Below are positions 1 to 6,753 of a stretch of 6,800 nt of DNA, one piece after another. Source of the DNA: Bacteroidales bacterium (lineage in GTDB: Bacteria; Bacteroidota; Bacteroidia; Bacteroidales; Muribaculaceae). The position numbers and the translations under genes are program-made. Each line of letters starts with the position of its first letter. Position 1 is the first letter of the stretch. The notes under the pieces are model-generated. The model ran no database searches. It was given only the letters and a program-made list of their open reading frames with translations, and had not been told where the DNA came from. Location: the NCBI GenBank assembly GCA_014800105.1, contig JAAVGQ010000135.1:1-6800 (forward strand), read 5' to 3'.

Positions 1-2
1 AC

Positions 3-41
3 GAGATGGTTGATGAACTTATCACTGCCGAATCAAAATAA
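3..41 (+). CDS. 3' end of an upstream gene, unidentified (possibly dapB)
   Basis: The window opens inside a reading frame that encodes EMVDELITAESK and stops with TAA at 39-41, 20 bases before the lepB start. The gene body lies outside the window, so the sequence alone does not identify it. Many Bacteroidetes genomes have dapB (4-hydroxy-tetrahydrodipicolinate reductase) just before lepB and WbqC, so dapB is a reasonable guess from context only. The same strand and short gap suggest co-transcription with lepB. Confidence 0.5.
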   Translation, partial: EMVDELITAESK

Positions 42-61
42 CTCCCTCACCCATACATATC

Positions 62-1507
62 ATGGATAATTTTAAAGAAGATTTCAAGAAACGCCTCGCA
101 GGCGTTAAGACTACACGCTGGGTACGTTTCGCCATCGTTGCTCTCCTTTTCCTCGCATGGGTGGCATGGATGGGTTCATGGTGGCTCGCACTGTTTGTTA
201 TCCTGCTCTTTGACATCTACATCACCGGCTATATTCCCTTCTCTTGGTGGAAGAACAGCAAGAACAAGATGGTGAGGGCGGTCATGAGTTGGGTTGATGC
301 AATCGTGTATGCACTCATCCTCGTGTATTTTATCTTTGCCTTCGTGGGCCAGAACTATCAGATACCATCTTCATCCCTTGAAAAGACCTTGCTCACGGGT
401 GACTACCTGTTTGTCAACAAGATGACTTACGGTCCCCGCGTGCCCATGACTCCTGTTTATTTCCCTCTCGTCCACAATGCTTTCCCTGAATGGGCGGGCG
501 GTGGCAAGAGCTATCTCGAGTCACCATCGATTCGTTACAAGCGTCTCAAGGGTCTGCGTAACGTGGAGAGCGGCGACATCGTGGTGTTCAACTTCCCCGC
601 CGGTGACAGTGTTCCGGTTAACAACTCCACGACAATGGACTACTACCAGCAGCAGTACATGTATGACAGCCGTATACTCAACGGTCCGGATCCCCGCACG
701 GTTGAAAAAATATATTATCCCGTTGACCGTCGTGAGAACTATGTGAAACGTTGCGTGGGTCTTCCCGGCGAGCGTATTAAGATAGTTGACGGCACCATCT
801 ATATTGACGGTAAGCCCCAGGCTGAGCCTGAAAATGTGCAATTTAACTACATAGTGGCTACTAACGGGCGCCAAATTACTCCCCAGGAGTGGAGTGACCT
901 GGGTGTCTCATTAAATGATGTTGCCACCATCAGGCCTGACAATGCTTTTGATAATGCAACAATAGTGCTCAACGGACTAACTACCGTTGAAGTTACCAGC
1001 GTACCCTATTATCAGGTTCCTCTCACCGCTGCCATGGTTGAAAAACTCAAAGCCCGCGGTGATATCAAGGTGCTCAAGAAGGCAAATGCTGCCGAGCTCT
1101 ATGGCGGACTCTACCCCTTCAGTCTTTCAGGCGACTGGTCCCGCGCCAATTATGGCGGCGAGGATGGTATTCTCATTCCGGCCAAGGGACTTACTGTTCC
1201 AATCGATGAGAAGGCATGGGCGCTCTATGAACGTCCCATACGCGTTTACGAGAACAACCCCGACGCAACATTCCGCGACGGTCACCTCTACATAAACGGC
1301 GAGAAGCGTGATGACTATACTTTCAACATGGACTATTATTTCATGATGGGTGACAACCGCGACAATTCGCTCGACTCCCGTTACTGGGGCTTCGTTCCCG
1401 AGGATCATATCGTGGGAACGCCCTGGAGAGTACTCATATCGGTTGACGGCGAGAAGGGCGGCATACGCTGGGACCGTATCTTCAAGGATGCAAATCCCGA
1501 CAAATAA
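62..1507 (+). CDS. lepB: Signal peptidase I (LepB), long Bacteroidetes type
   Basis: Membrane-bound serine endopeptidase (family S26) that removes signal peptides from exported proteins on the periplasmic face of the inner membrane. Hydrophobic segments lie at about residues 21-60 (probably two passes) and 80-97. The catalytic-serine box reads QIPSSSLEKTL, placing the nucleophile at Ser105; Leu follows it where Met is usual. The general-base box YVKRCVGLPGE gives Lys229, and the late box FMMGDNRDNSLDSRYWG lies at 427-443. The protein has 481 residues against 324 in E. coli. The Ser-Lys distance is 124 residues (about 55 in E. coli), and Lys to GDNRD is about 200 (about 127), so two extra periplasmic stretches are present, as is common in this phylum. 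The ATG at 62 lies just ahead of a basic N-terminus and the first membrane segment; no Shine-Dalgarno sequence is visible. WbqC follows after 15 bases. Identification is secure; the essential role is inferred from the family. Confidence 0.96.
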   Translation: MDNFKEDFKKRLAGVKTTRWVRFAIVALLFLAWVAWMGSWWLALFVILLFDIYITGYIPFSWWKNSKNKMVRAVMSWVDAIVYALILVYFIFAFVGQNYQIPSSSLEKTLLTGDYLFVNKMTYGPRVPMTPVYFPLVHNAFPEWAGGGKSYLESPSIRYKRLKGLRNVESGDIVVFNFPAGDSVPVNNSTTMDYYQQQYMYDSRILNGPDPRTVEKIYYPVDRRENYVKRCVGLPGERIKIVDGTIYIDGKPQAEPENVQFNYIVATNGRQITPQEWSDLGVSLNDVATIRPDNAFDNATIVLNGLTTVEVTSVPYYQVPLTAAMVEKLKARGDIKVLKKANAAELYGGLYPFSLSGDWSRANYGGEDGILIPAKGLTVPIDEKAWALYERPIRVYENNPDATFRDGHLYINGEKRDDYTFNMDYYFMMGDNRDNSLDSRYWGFVPEDHIVGTPWRVLISVDGEKGGIRWDRIFKDANPDK

Positions 1508-1522
1508 CGGCCGTATATAGTT

Positions 1523-2170
1523 ATGACTCCCTACACCGTTTATCCCGGCTCAACGCTCATCGTAACGCCCCGGTACTATGGCTCGATAGATTACTATGCG
1601 GCCATAGCGGCTCACGAGCACTCGGTGGTGGATTATGGGACCCGATATGACAAGCGGCTGAAGAGTACTCATCGCACCACGATAGCTGATGTCAACGGCG
1701 AGCTCTCGCTCACGATGCCACTTACGAAACCCGGAGGCACCCACAGTGGCGCGCTGACATGGCGTGACATGGAAATATCCTCTCACGGAGAATGGTGGAA
1801 CGTTCACCGTGTTGCGCTTGAAAGCGCTTATGGACGCACTCCATTCTTTGAATTTTACATTGACCGTTTTCTCCCGGTTCTGCGTAAGAGTGTTATCGAT
1901 GAGTTCCGCACTCTCGAGGCTGTTGACAGTTACCTCGACCGCAATGTAAGAGAGCTGTTGAATCTTCCTCAACCACTCGTTGAGCCGGAGGGGATTATTA
2001 CCGATTTGCGCCGCGAGAAGGCTCCCGCTTATCCCGCCGAGCCATACTATCAGGTGAGGGCGTCGCGCCTGGGATTTATAGGCGGTCTCAGCATTCTTGA
2101 CCTGCTGTTTAATCTGGGGCCCGAGGCTTCACTGTGGCTCCGTGACCACGTCCACCGCCACTTCAAGTAA
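1523..2170 (+). CDS. WbqC-family protein
   Basis: A 215-residue soluble protein resembling the WbqC-like family, named after a gene of an O-antigen cluster and without a firmly established biochemical activity. Supporting features are YYGSIDYYAAIA near residue 18, a basic stretch with LSLTMPLTKPGG around 61-73, the HGEWWNVHRVALESAYGRTP segment at about 88-107, FFEFYIDRFLPVL at 108-120, and the C-terminal YYQVRASRLGFIGGLSILDLLFNLG. No signal peptide or membrane segment is evident, so it is probably cytoplasmic. It starts 15 bases after lepB stops, so the two are almost certainly one operon. This placement next to signal peptidase recurs in Bacteroidetes and suggests an envelope-related role rather than one in a strain-specific O-antigen locus. 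The family call is by recognition of motifs; the function is unknown. Confidence 0.85.
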   Translation: MTPYTVYPGSTLIVTPRYYGSIDYYAAIAAHEHSVVDYGTRYDKRLKSTHRTTIADVNGELSLTMPLTKPGGTHSGALTWRDMEISSHGEWWNVHRVALESAYGRTPFFEFYIDRFLPVLRKSVIDEFRTLEAVDSYLDRNVRELLNLPQPLVEPEGIITDLRREKAPAYPAEPYYQVRASRLGFIGGLSILDLLFNLGPEASLWLRDHVHRHFK

Positions 2171-2179
2171 AGATTCTGA

Positions 2180-2196
2180 GGTCAAAATTTTTGACC
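2180..2196. repeat. Perfect 17-base palindrome, candidate operator
   Basis: The sequence is GGTCAAAA-T-TTTTGACC: two perfect 8-base arms around one central base, starting 10 bases after the WbqC stop. As RNA it would form only a 5-bp stem with a 7-base A/T loop and no U-tract after it, so it is a weak terminator. Its symmetry and its overlap with the candidate upstream promoter element of the next gene fit a site for a dimeric DNA-binding protein better. The binding protein is unknown. Confidence 0.5.
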
Positions 2197-2221
2197 CTTG
2201 AACACAATCAACATAAAGTAA
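2190..2221 (+). promoter_or_regulatory. Candidate promoter for the serine ammonia-lyase gene
   Basis: A TTTG at 2190-2193 is followed 20 bases later by TAAAGTAA at 2214-2221. The spacing fits the Bacteroidetes primary sigma pattern (TTTG, 19-21 bases, TAnnTTTG), but only the TA of the downstream element matches. Read as a classical promoter, the same bases give TTGACC, a 17-base spacer and TAAAGT. Transcription would start near 2226-2230 and leave a leader of about 30 bases. The upstream element lies inside the palindrome at 2180-2196. Support is moderate because the downstream box is poor. Confidence 0.35.
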
Positions 2222-2255
2222 ATCATCTAAGGCATAAATCCTTAATACTATAACG

Positions 2256-3452
2256 ATGGAATCAATTACCAGTATCTTCAAAATAGGTCTCGGCCCCTCA
2301 AGCAGCCACACCATGGGCCCACGCCGCGCAGCGATTGAATTTCTCGAGAAAACTCCCGATGCTTCATCATATACCGTGACCCTTTACGGCTCGCTCGCCG
2401 CTACAGGTAAGGGTCACCTCACTGACAAGGCTATTCTCGATGTTCTCGAGCCGGCCGCTCCCACCGCGATCGCGTGGCAGCCTGATACTTTCCTCCCGTT
2501 TCACCCCAACGGAATGAAGTTTACAGCCAAGGATGCTGACGGCAATCCCACGCTCTCCGAGACTTTCTATTCAATAGGTGGCGGTGATATTGTCCACGAG
2601 GGTGAATCTCGTGTTGCGGGAAAGTCAATATATCCGCTCACCAACATAGCCGACATTCTCCAGTGGTGTAAGGACACGGGGCGCTCTTTCTGGGAATATG
2701 TTGACCTCCACGAGGACCCCTCAGTGTGGGATTATCTGAAAAAGGTGTGGGAAGTAATGAAAGCAGCCGTTGAACGCGGCATCGAAGCTGAGGGTGTTCT
2801 ACCGGGTGGACTCGGTGTGCGTCGAAAAGCAGTAAGCTACTACATCCACGCTTCAGGTTACAGCGGTTCGCTAAAAAGCCGTGGCCTCGTCTACGCTTAC
2901 GCTCTCGCGGTGAGCGAGGAAAATGCCTCAGGGGGTGAAATCGTAACCGCCCCCACATGCGGCTCATGCGGTGTGCTTCCTGGCGTTCTCTACCATCTTT
3001 ACACCAATAAGGGTTTCAGCGAGCAACGCATCCTGCGTGCCCTCGCAACAGCAGGATTGTTCGGAACCGTAGTAAAGTATAACGCGTCAGTCTCAGGTGC
3101 TGAGGTTGGTTGCCAGGGCGAGGTGGGCGTAGCATGTGCAATGGCTGCCGCTGCAGCAAGCCAGCTTTTCGGCGGAACGCCTGCCCAGATTGAATACTCG
3201 GCCGAGATGGGTCTCGAGCACCACCTTGGTCTCACGTGTGACCCCGTGTGTGGTCTTGTACAGATTCCCTGCATCGAGCGTAACGCTTACGCCGCCGCCC
3301 GAGCTCTTGACGCTAACCTATATTCTGCATTCTCTGACGGTCACCACTCCGTTTCATTTGACCGCGTTGTTGAAGTAATGAAGCAGACCGGTCACGACCT
3401 CCCCAGCCTCTACAAGGAAACTGCTCAGGGTGGCCTCGCAGCAATCAAATAA
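2256..3452 (+). CDS. sdaA: L-serine ammonia-lyase (L-serine dehydratase), iron-sulfur type, single chain
   Basis: Cytoplasmic [4Fe-4S] enzyme that converts L-serine to pyruvate and ammonia. An N-terminal beta-type domain (about residues 1-130) begins with IFKIGLGPSSSHTMGPRRAA, the usual substrate-binding signature, and is fused to the alpha-type catalytic domain (about 145-395). Cluster ligands are expected at Cys286 (GAEVGCQGE), Cys328 (LGLTCDPV) and Cys339 (VQIPCIERN); the spacings of 42 and 11 match the three ligands described for the Legionella pneumophila enzyme. A further TCGSCG motif is at 234-239. Two things stand out. Cys332 sits inside TCDPVCGLVQ, where E. coli-type enzymes have Gly. 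The chain ends GGLAAIK without the C-terminal cysteine that enters the active site in the Legionella protein. At 398 residues it is shorter than E. coli SdaA (about 454). A candidate promoter lies upstream, and GH97 follows after 30 bases. Identification is secure; substrate preference is from the family. Confidence 0.95.
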   Translation: MESITSIFKIGLGPSSSHTMGPRRAAIEFLEKTPDASSYTVTLYGSLAATGKGHLTDKAILDVLEPAAPTAIAWQPDTFLPFHPNGMKFTAKDADGNPTLSETFYSIGGGDIVHEGESRVAGKSIYPLTNIADILQWCKDTGRSFWEYVDLHEDPSVWDYLKKVWEVMKAAVERGIEAEGVLPGGLGVRRKAVSYYIHASGYSGSLKSRGLVYAYALAVSEENASGGEIVTAPTCGSCGVLPGVLYHLYTNKGFSEQRILRALATAGLFGTVVKYNASVSGAEVGCQGEVGVACAMAAAAASQLFGGTPAQIEYSAEMGLEHHLGLTCDPVCGLVQIPCIERNAYAAARALDANLYSAFSDGHHSVSFDRVVEVMKQTGHDLPSLYKETAQGGLAAIK

Positions 3453-3482
3453 TCAGCTATTTATCACATCAATATTAGAGTC

Positions 3483-5450
3483 ATGAAGAATCCTAAATTC
3501 TATTTCCTTCCCCTGATGTTGACGGCTGGCGCAGTCTTCAGTCAGGCCGAAGCCAAAAATCAAATCTATTCACTTTCCTCCCCCGGCAACGTCAATACAA
3601 TTACCATTACGGCCGGTGATACACTGAAATACAGCGTAGAGAGCAAGGACGGCAAGGTTGTTGACAACGTGGCAATCGCGATGCTGACTGACAAGGGCAA
3701 CTGGGGTATCAAACCACGCATCTCCAAGGCACGCCGTTCAGTTGTCAACGAGACATTCTCCCCCGTCGTTCCGCTTAAGCACTCAACCATCACCGATAAT
3801 TGCAATGTGTTGACTCTCACTACCCCCGATGGCTATGCTGTCGAGTTCCGCGCCTATGATAACGGTGTGGCTCACCGTTTCGTAGGCACCAAGGAAGGCT
3901 CCATTGATGTTACCAACGAGATATATGACGTGACCTTCGCGCCCTCTAATGTCGCTCATATCCAGCCAACCAACTCATTCCGCACATCCTACGAGAATCC
4001 CTACGTCCACATGGCACTCTCTGACTGGACTTCAGATAAGGACATGGCCACCCTCCCCGTGCTCATCGAGGAGACCCCGAGCAACTACGTCCTGCTCTCA
4101 GAGAGCAACCTGATTGACTATCCCGCAATGTTCATGAAGGGCAACGGCAACGGTAGTTTCTCAGCCATTTTCCCCCCTGAACCCCTTAAATGGGAGGATA
4201 GCAGCGACCGCAGTGTGCGCTTTACAGAGGAGGCTCCTTACATTGCCCGCACTGATTCAAAACGTGATTTCCCATGGCGCTTTATGGCAATCGGGACTCC
4301 GGCCGATATTGTAGAGCAGACATTTGAGGTTCAGCTCGGTGGTCGCAACACGCTCGCTGACACTTCATGGATAAAGCCCGGCACCGTGAGCTGGGAATGG
4401 TGGAACGGCGCTATGCCTTACGGCGAGGATGTTGATTTCGAGTCAGGTTACAACCTCGACACTTACAAATACTTCATTGATTTCGCCTCAAAATACGGCA
4501 TCAACTACATTATTATGGATGAAGGATGGGCCAAGGACACCCGCGATCCGTTCACTCCCAATCCCAAGGTTGATGTTCATGAACTCATCCGTTACGGCAA
4601 CGAAAAGGGCGTCGGCATCATCCTCTGGCTCCCCTGGCTCACTGTCGAGAAAAACTTTGACCTCTTCAAGACCTTCAGCGACTGGGGCGTGAAAGGTATC
4701 AAAATCGATTTCATGGACCGCAGCGACCAGTGGATGGTCAACTTCTATGAAAGAGTTCTTGAAGAAGCTGCCCGTAACAACCTTCTCATTGACATGCACG
4801 GTGCTTTTAAACCCGCCGGCCTTGAGCAGCGATATCCCAACCTTCTGTCCTACGAAGGTGTCCTCGGTATGGAACAGATGGGAGGATGCCGTCCCGACAA
4901 TTCCCTTTATCTCCCGTTTATCCGTAATGCCGTTGGCCCAATGGATTATACTCCCGGTGCCATGATAAGCATGCAGCCTGAGTGCTATCGCTCAGCCCGT
5001 CCCAACTCAGCCTCCATCGGTACCCGTGCTTATCAGATGGCCCTGTTTGTCATTTTCGAGAGCGGTATACAGATGCTCGCTGACAATCCTACCATGTATT
5101 ACCGCAATCCCGAGTGTACCGAATTTATCTCCTCAGTTCCTGTAACCTGGGATGAAACCAAGGTGCTCGAAGCCAAGCCCGGTGAATATATCATCGTTGC
5201 GAAGCGCAAGGGCGATGACTGGTATATAGGCGCTATAACTAACGGCGCTCAGAAACATCGTGAGTTCAACATCAACCTTGACTTCCTCAATGGCAACCAC
5301 GAGTACTCGATGACCTCATTCGAGGACGGCGTGAATGCTCACCAGCAGGCAATGGACTTCCGCCGCAAGGAAAGCAAGGTCAACAGCAGCACGGTTCTTC
5401 CCGTGAAGCTTGCACGTAACGGAGGCTGGACTGCAGTAATCAAGTATTAA
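3483..5450 (+). CDS. Secreted glycoside hydrolase family 97, probable retaining alpha-galactosidase type
   Basis: A 655-residue GH97 enzyme with a Sec signal peptide (hydrophobic core about 7-20, likely cleavage AEA|KNQ after residue 24). It has the family order: an N-terminal beta-sandwich (about 26-290), a TIM barrel starting near SWEWWNGAMPYGEDVDF (303-319) and running to about 550, and a short C-terminal beta domain. GVKGIKIDFMDRSDQ puts an Asp at 409 and SYEGVLGMEQ puts a Glu at 464. This 55-residue spacing equals Asp415/Glu470 of the retaining Bacteroides enzyme BtGal97b (numbers recalled). Glu458 and Glu464 match SusB Glu526/Glu532, but the position expected for the SusB inverting base Glu508 is Gly440 (MHGAFKPAG). 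Glu207 in SESNL is a likely calcium ligand. A retaining alpha-galactosidase is therefore favoured over a SusB-like alpha-glucosidase, though retaining GH97 proteins have other specificities too. GH76 starts four bases after its stop. No lipobox is present, so it is probably periplasmic. Confidence 0.93.
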   Translation: MKNPKFYFLPLMLTAGAVFSQAEAKNQIYSLSSPGNVNTITITAGDTLKYSVESKDGKVVDNVAIAMLTDKGNWGIKPRISKARRSVVNETFSPVVPLKHSTITDNCNVLTLTTPDGYAVEFRAYDNGVAHRFVGTKEGSIDVTNEIYDVTFAPSNVAHIQPTNSFRTSYENPYVHMALSDWTSDKDMATLPVLIEETPSNYVLLSESNLIDYPAMFMKGNGNGSFSAIFPPEPLKWEDSSDRSVRFTEEAPYIARTDSKRDFPWRFMAIGTPADIVEQTFEVQLGGRNTLADTSWIKPGTVSWEWWNGAMPYGEDVDFESGYNLDTYKYFIDFASKYGINYIIMDEGWAKDTRDPFTPNPKVDVHELIRYGNEKGVGIILWLPWLTVEKNFDLFKTFSDWGVKGIKIDFMDRSDQWMVNFYERVLEEAARNNLLIDMHGAFKPAGLEQRYPNLLSYEGVLGMEQMGGCRPDNSLYLPFIRNAVGPMDYTPGAMISMQPECYRSARPNSASIGTRAYQMALFVIFESGIQMLADNPTMYYRNPECTEFISSVPVTWDETKVLEAKPGEYIIVAKRKGDDWYIGAITNGAQKHREFNINLDFLNGNHEYSMTSFEDGVNAHQQAMDFRRKESKVNSSTVLPVKLARNGGWTAVIKY

Positions 5451-5454
5451 GAGT

Positions 5455-6639
5455 ATGTACAGAATATTTTTTGCAGCTGCTGTAGGTATTACCGCAGCAG
5501 CCTGCAACGGTACGAAAGCTCCTGAAAATATTTCGCTTAACCGTGCCGTCGAGACTCTTGACTCCATGTATAGTCACTATGGTGTTGAAGATTGCAGCCT
5601 TCTGCGCGAAAATTATCCATCGGACGTCGATTACCGTGCCACCTATCTCGCATCAGATGCTCCGGATGCTCCCAACGCATTCTCGTATCTGTGGCCATTC
5701 TCAGGCTCGTTATCAGCCGTCAGAGCCATTTACAGCGCGACGGGTGATACCGCGTGGCTTGGCGTCATTGATGAGAAAGTGCTACCGGGCCTTGAATGCT
5801 ACCGCGACCTCAACCGCACCCCTGCTGCCTTCGCATCATATATCAACACAGCTCCCGCCAGTGATCGTTTCTATGACGACAACGTGTGGCTCGGCATCGA
5901 CTTTGCCGAGCTGTATCAGGCATCAGGTCGTAAAAAATACCTTGATGAAGCTGTAGAAATATGGAAATTTATCGAGAGCGGAACAGACAGCATTCTGGGC
6001 GGCGGAATATACTGGTGTGAGCAGAAAAAACACTCTAAAAATACTTGCTCCAATGCCCCCGGTACGGTATATGCCGTTAGACTTTACGAGGCAACCGGCG
6101 ACTCGGTTTACTTACAATCAGCCAAGGAATTATACGATTGGACTCGTGAAAATCTCCAGGACCCTGAAGACAAGCTCTATTTTGACAACGTCAATCTTGA
6201 GGGGAACATAAGCAAAGCTAAGTTTGCTTATAACAGCGGGCAAATGCTTGAGGCAGCCGCACTGCTCTACAAAGCAACCGGTGACTCAGCATATCTCGCT
6301 CAGGCTCAAGAAATAGCCGCCTCAGCGTTCCCATATTTCTTTAATGGAGGCACGGCAGTTGACGAGCAGGGGGAATTTCCGCTTCTCAACAGCGGTAACA
6401 TCTGGTTCACAACCATCATGATGCGCGGATTCATGGAGCTTTATCTCATTGACGGTAATCCCGAATACATGAACGCATTCGACCGCAACCTCAATTACGC
6501 GTGGAACTCCATGCGTGACCCTGAGACGGGATTGTTCAGTGAAGACTGGAGCGGCAAAACCCACAAGGATCGTAAATGGCTCCTGACCCAGAATGCCATG
6601 GCCGAGATGTATGCAACGATAGTCGGTATCTCAAAATAG
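5455..6639 (+). CDS. Glycoside hydrolase family 76, alpha-1,6-mannanase-like, putative lipoprotein
   Basis: A 394-residue protein of the GH76 (alpha/alpha)6-barrel type; characterised members cut alpha-1,6-mannan backbones internally. Adjacent aspartates Asp141-Asp142 in RFYDDNVWLGID match the paired catalytic Asp of the family. GGGIYWCEQ (182-190) and AYNSGQMLEAAALLYKATG (258-276) are also typical GH76 segments, and helical ATGD-type turns recur near 95, 213 and 275. The N-terminus has a short hydrophobic stretch ending in AAACNGT, an acceptable but imperfect lipobox with Cys17 as the lipidated residue. The residues after it (NGTKAPE) lack the acidic cluster typical of Bacteroidetes surface-export signals, so a periplasm-facing anchor is as likely as surface display. 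The start lies four bases after the GH97 stop, implying co-translation. Activity on mannan is inferred from the family, and a related alpha-mannan substrate is possible. Confidence 0.9.
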   Translation: MYRIFFAAAVGITAAACNGTKAPENISLNRAVETLDSMYSHYGVEDCSLLRENYPSDVDYRATYLASDAPDAPNAFSYLWPFSGSLSAVRAIYSATGDTAWLGVIDEKVLPGLECYRDLNRTPAAFASYINTAPASDRFYDDNVWLGIDFAELYQASGRKKYLDEAVEIWKFIESGTDSILGGGIYWCEQKKHSKNTCSNAPGTVYAVRLYEATGDSVYLQSAKELYDWTRENLQDPEDKLYFDNVNLEGNISKAKFAYNSGQMLEAAALLYKATGDSAYLAQAQEIAASAFPYFFNGGTAVDEQGEFPLLNSGNIWFTTIMMRGFMELYLIDGNPEYMNAFDRNLNYAWNSMRDPETGLFSEDWSGKTHKDRKWLLTQNAMAEMYATIVGISK

Positions 6640-6676
6640 ACAAAAGAACTTAGAATTGTTTAAATTCATACATATA

Positions 6677-6714
6677 TTGAGGGTGTACCTGACAAAAATC
6701 CGGTACACCCTCAA
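6677..6714 (+). terminator. Strong hairpin between convergent genes, probable bidirectional terminator
   Basis: A perfect 13-bp stem (TTGAGGGTGTACC, 6677-6689, with GGTACACCCTCAA, 6702-6714) encloses a 12-base loop. It starts 37 bases after the GH76 stop and lies 39 bases from the stop of the convergent minus-strand gene, so it sits almost midway. No long U-tract follows in either direction (the plus side reads ATCGTATTTC), so it may act as a pause site or transcript-end stabiliser as well as an intrinsic terminator. The position makes termination the most likely role. Confidence 0.75.
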
Positions 6715-6753
6715 ATCGTATTTCAAAAAGGATTTCGTTCAACCCTGTGAATT

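Noticed and set aside
477..746. 89-codon plus-strand frame overlapping lepB in another phase
   Set aside because: The Ser/Thr/Arg-rich translation has no motif, and the overlap is complete.
521..874. 117-codon open frame on the minus strand within lepB
   Set aside because: It overlaps the conserved Ser-Lys region of LepB; its valine- and histidine-rich product matches no family and reads as complementary codons of the real gene.
1550..1972. 140-codon open frame on the minus strand within WbqC
   Set aside because: It lies wholly inside a gene with clear family motifs, has no recognisable domain, and has the composition expected of an antisense shadow.
2180..2196. Palindrome after WbqC as an intrinsic terminator
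   Set aside because: The one-base centre leaves only a 5-bp RNA stem with an A/T loop and no U-tract follows; an operator reading fits better.
2638..2967. 109-codon arginine-rich minus-strand frame within sdaA
   Set aside because: The Arg/Pro/Cys-rich composition is typical of a shadow, and the opposite strand encodes a well-conserved enzyme.
5455..5520. Surface-export signal after the GH76 lipobox cysteine
   Set aside because: The residues after Cys17 are NGTKAPE, without the run of acidic residues expected, so surface display cannot be claimed.
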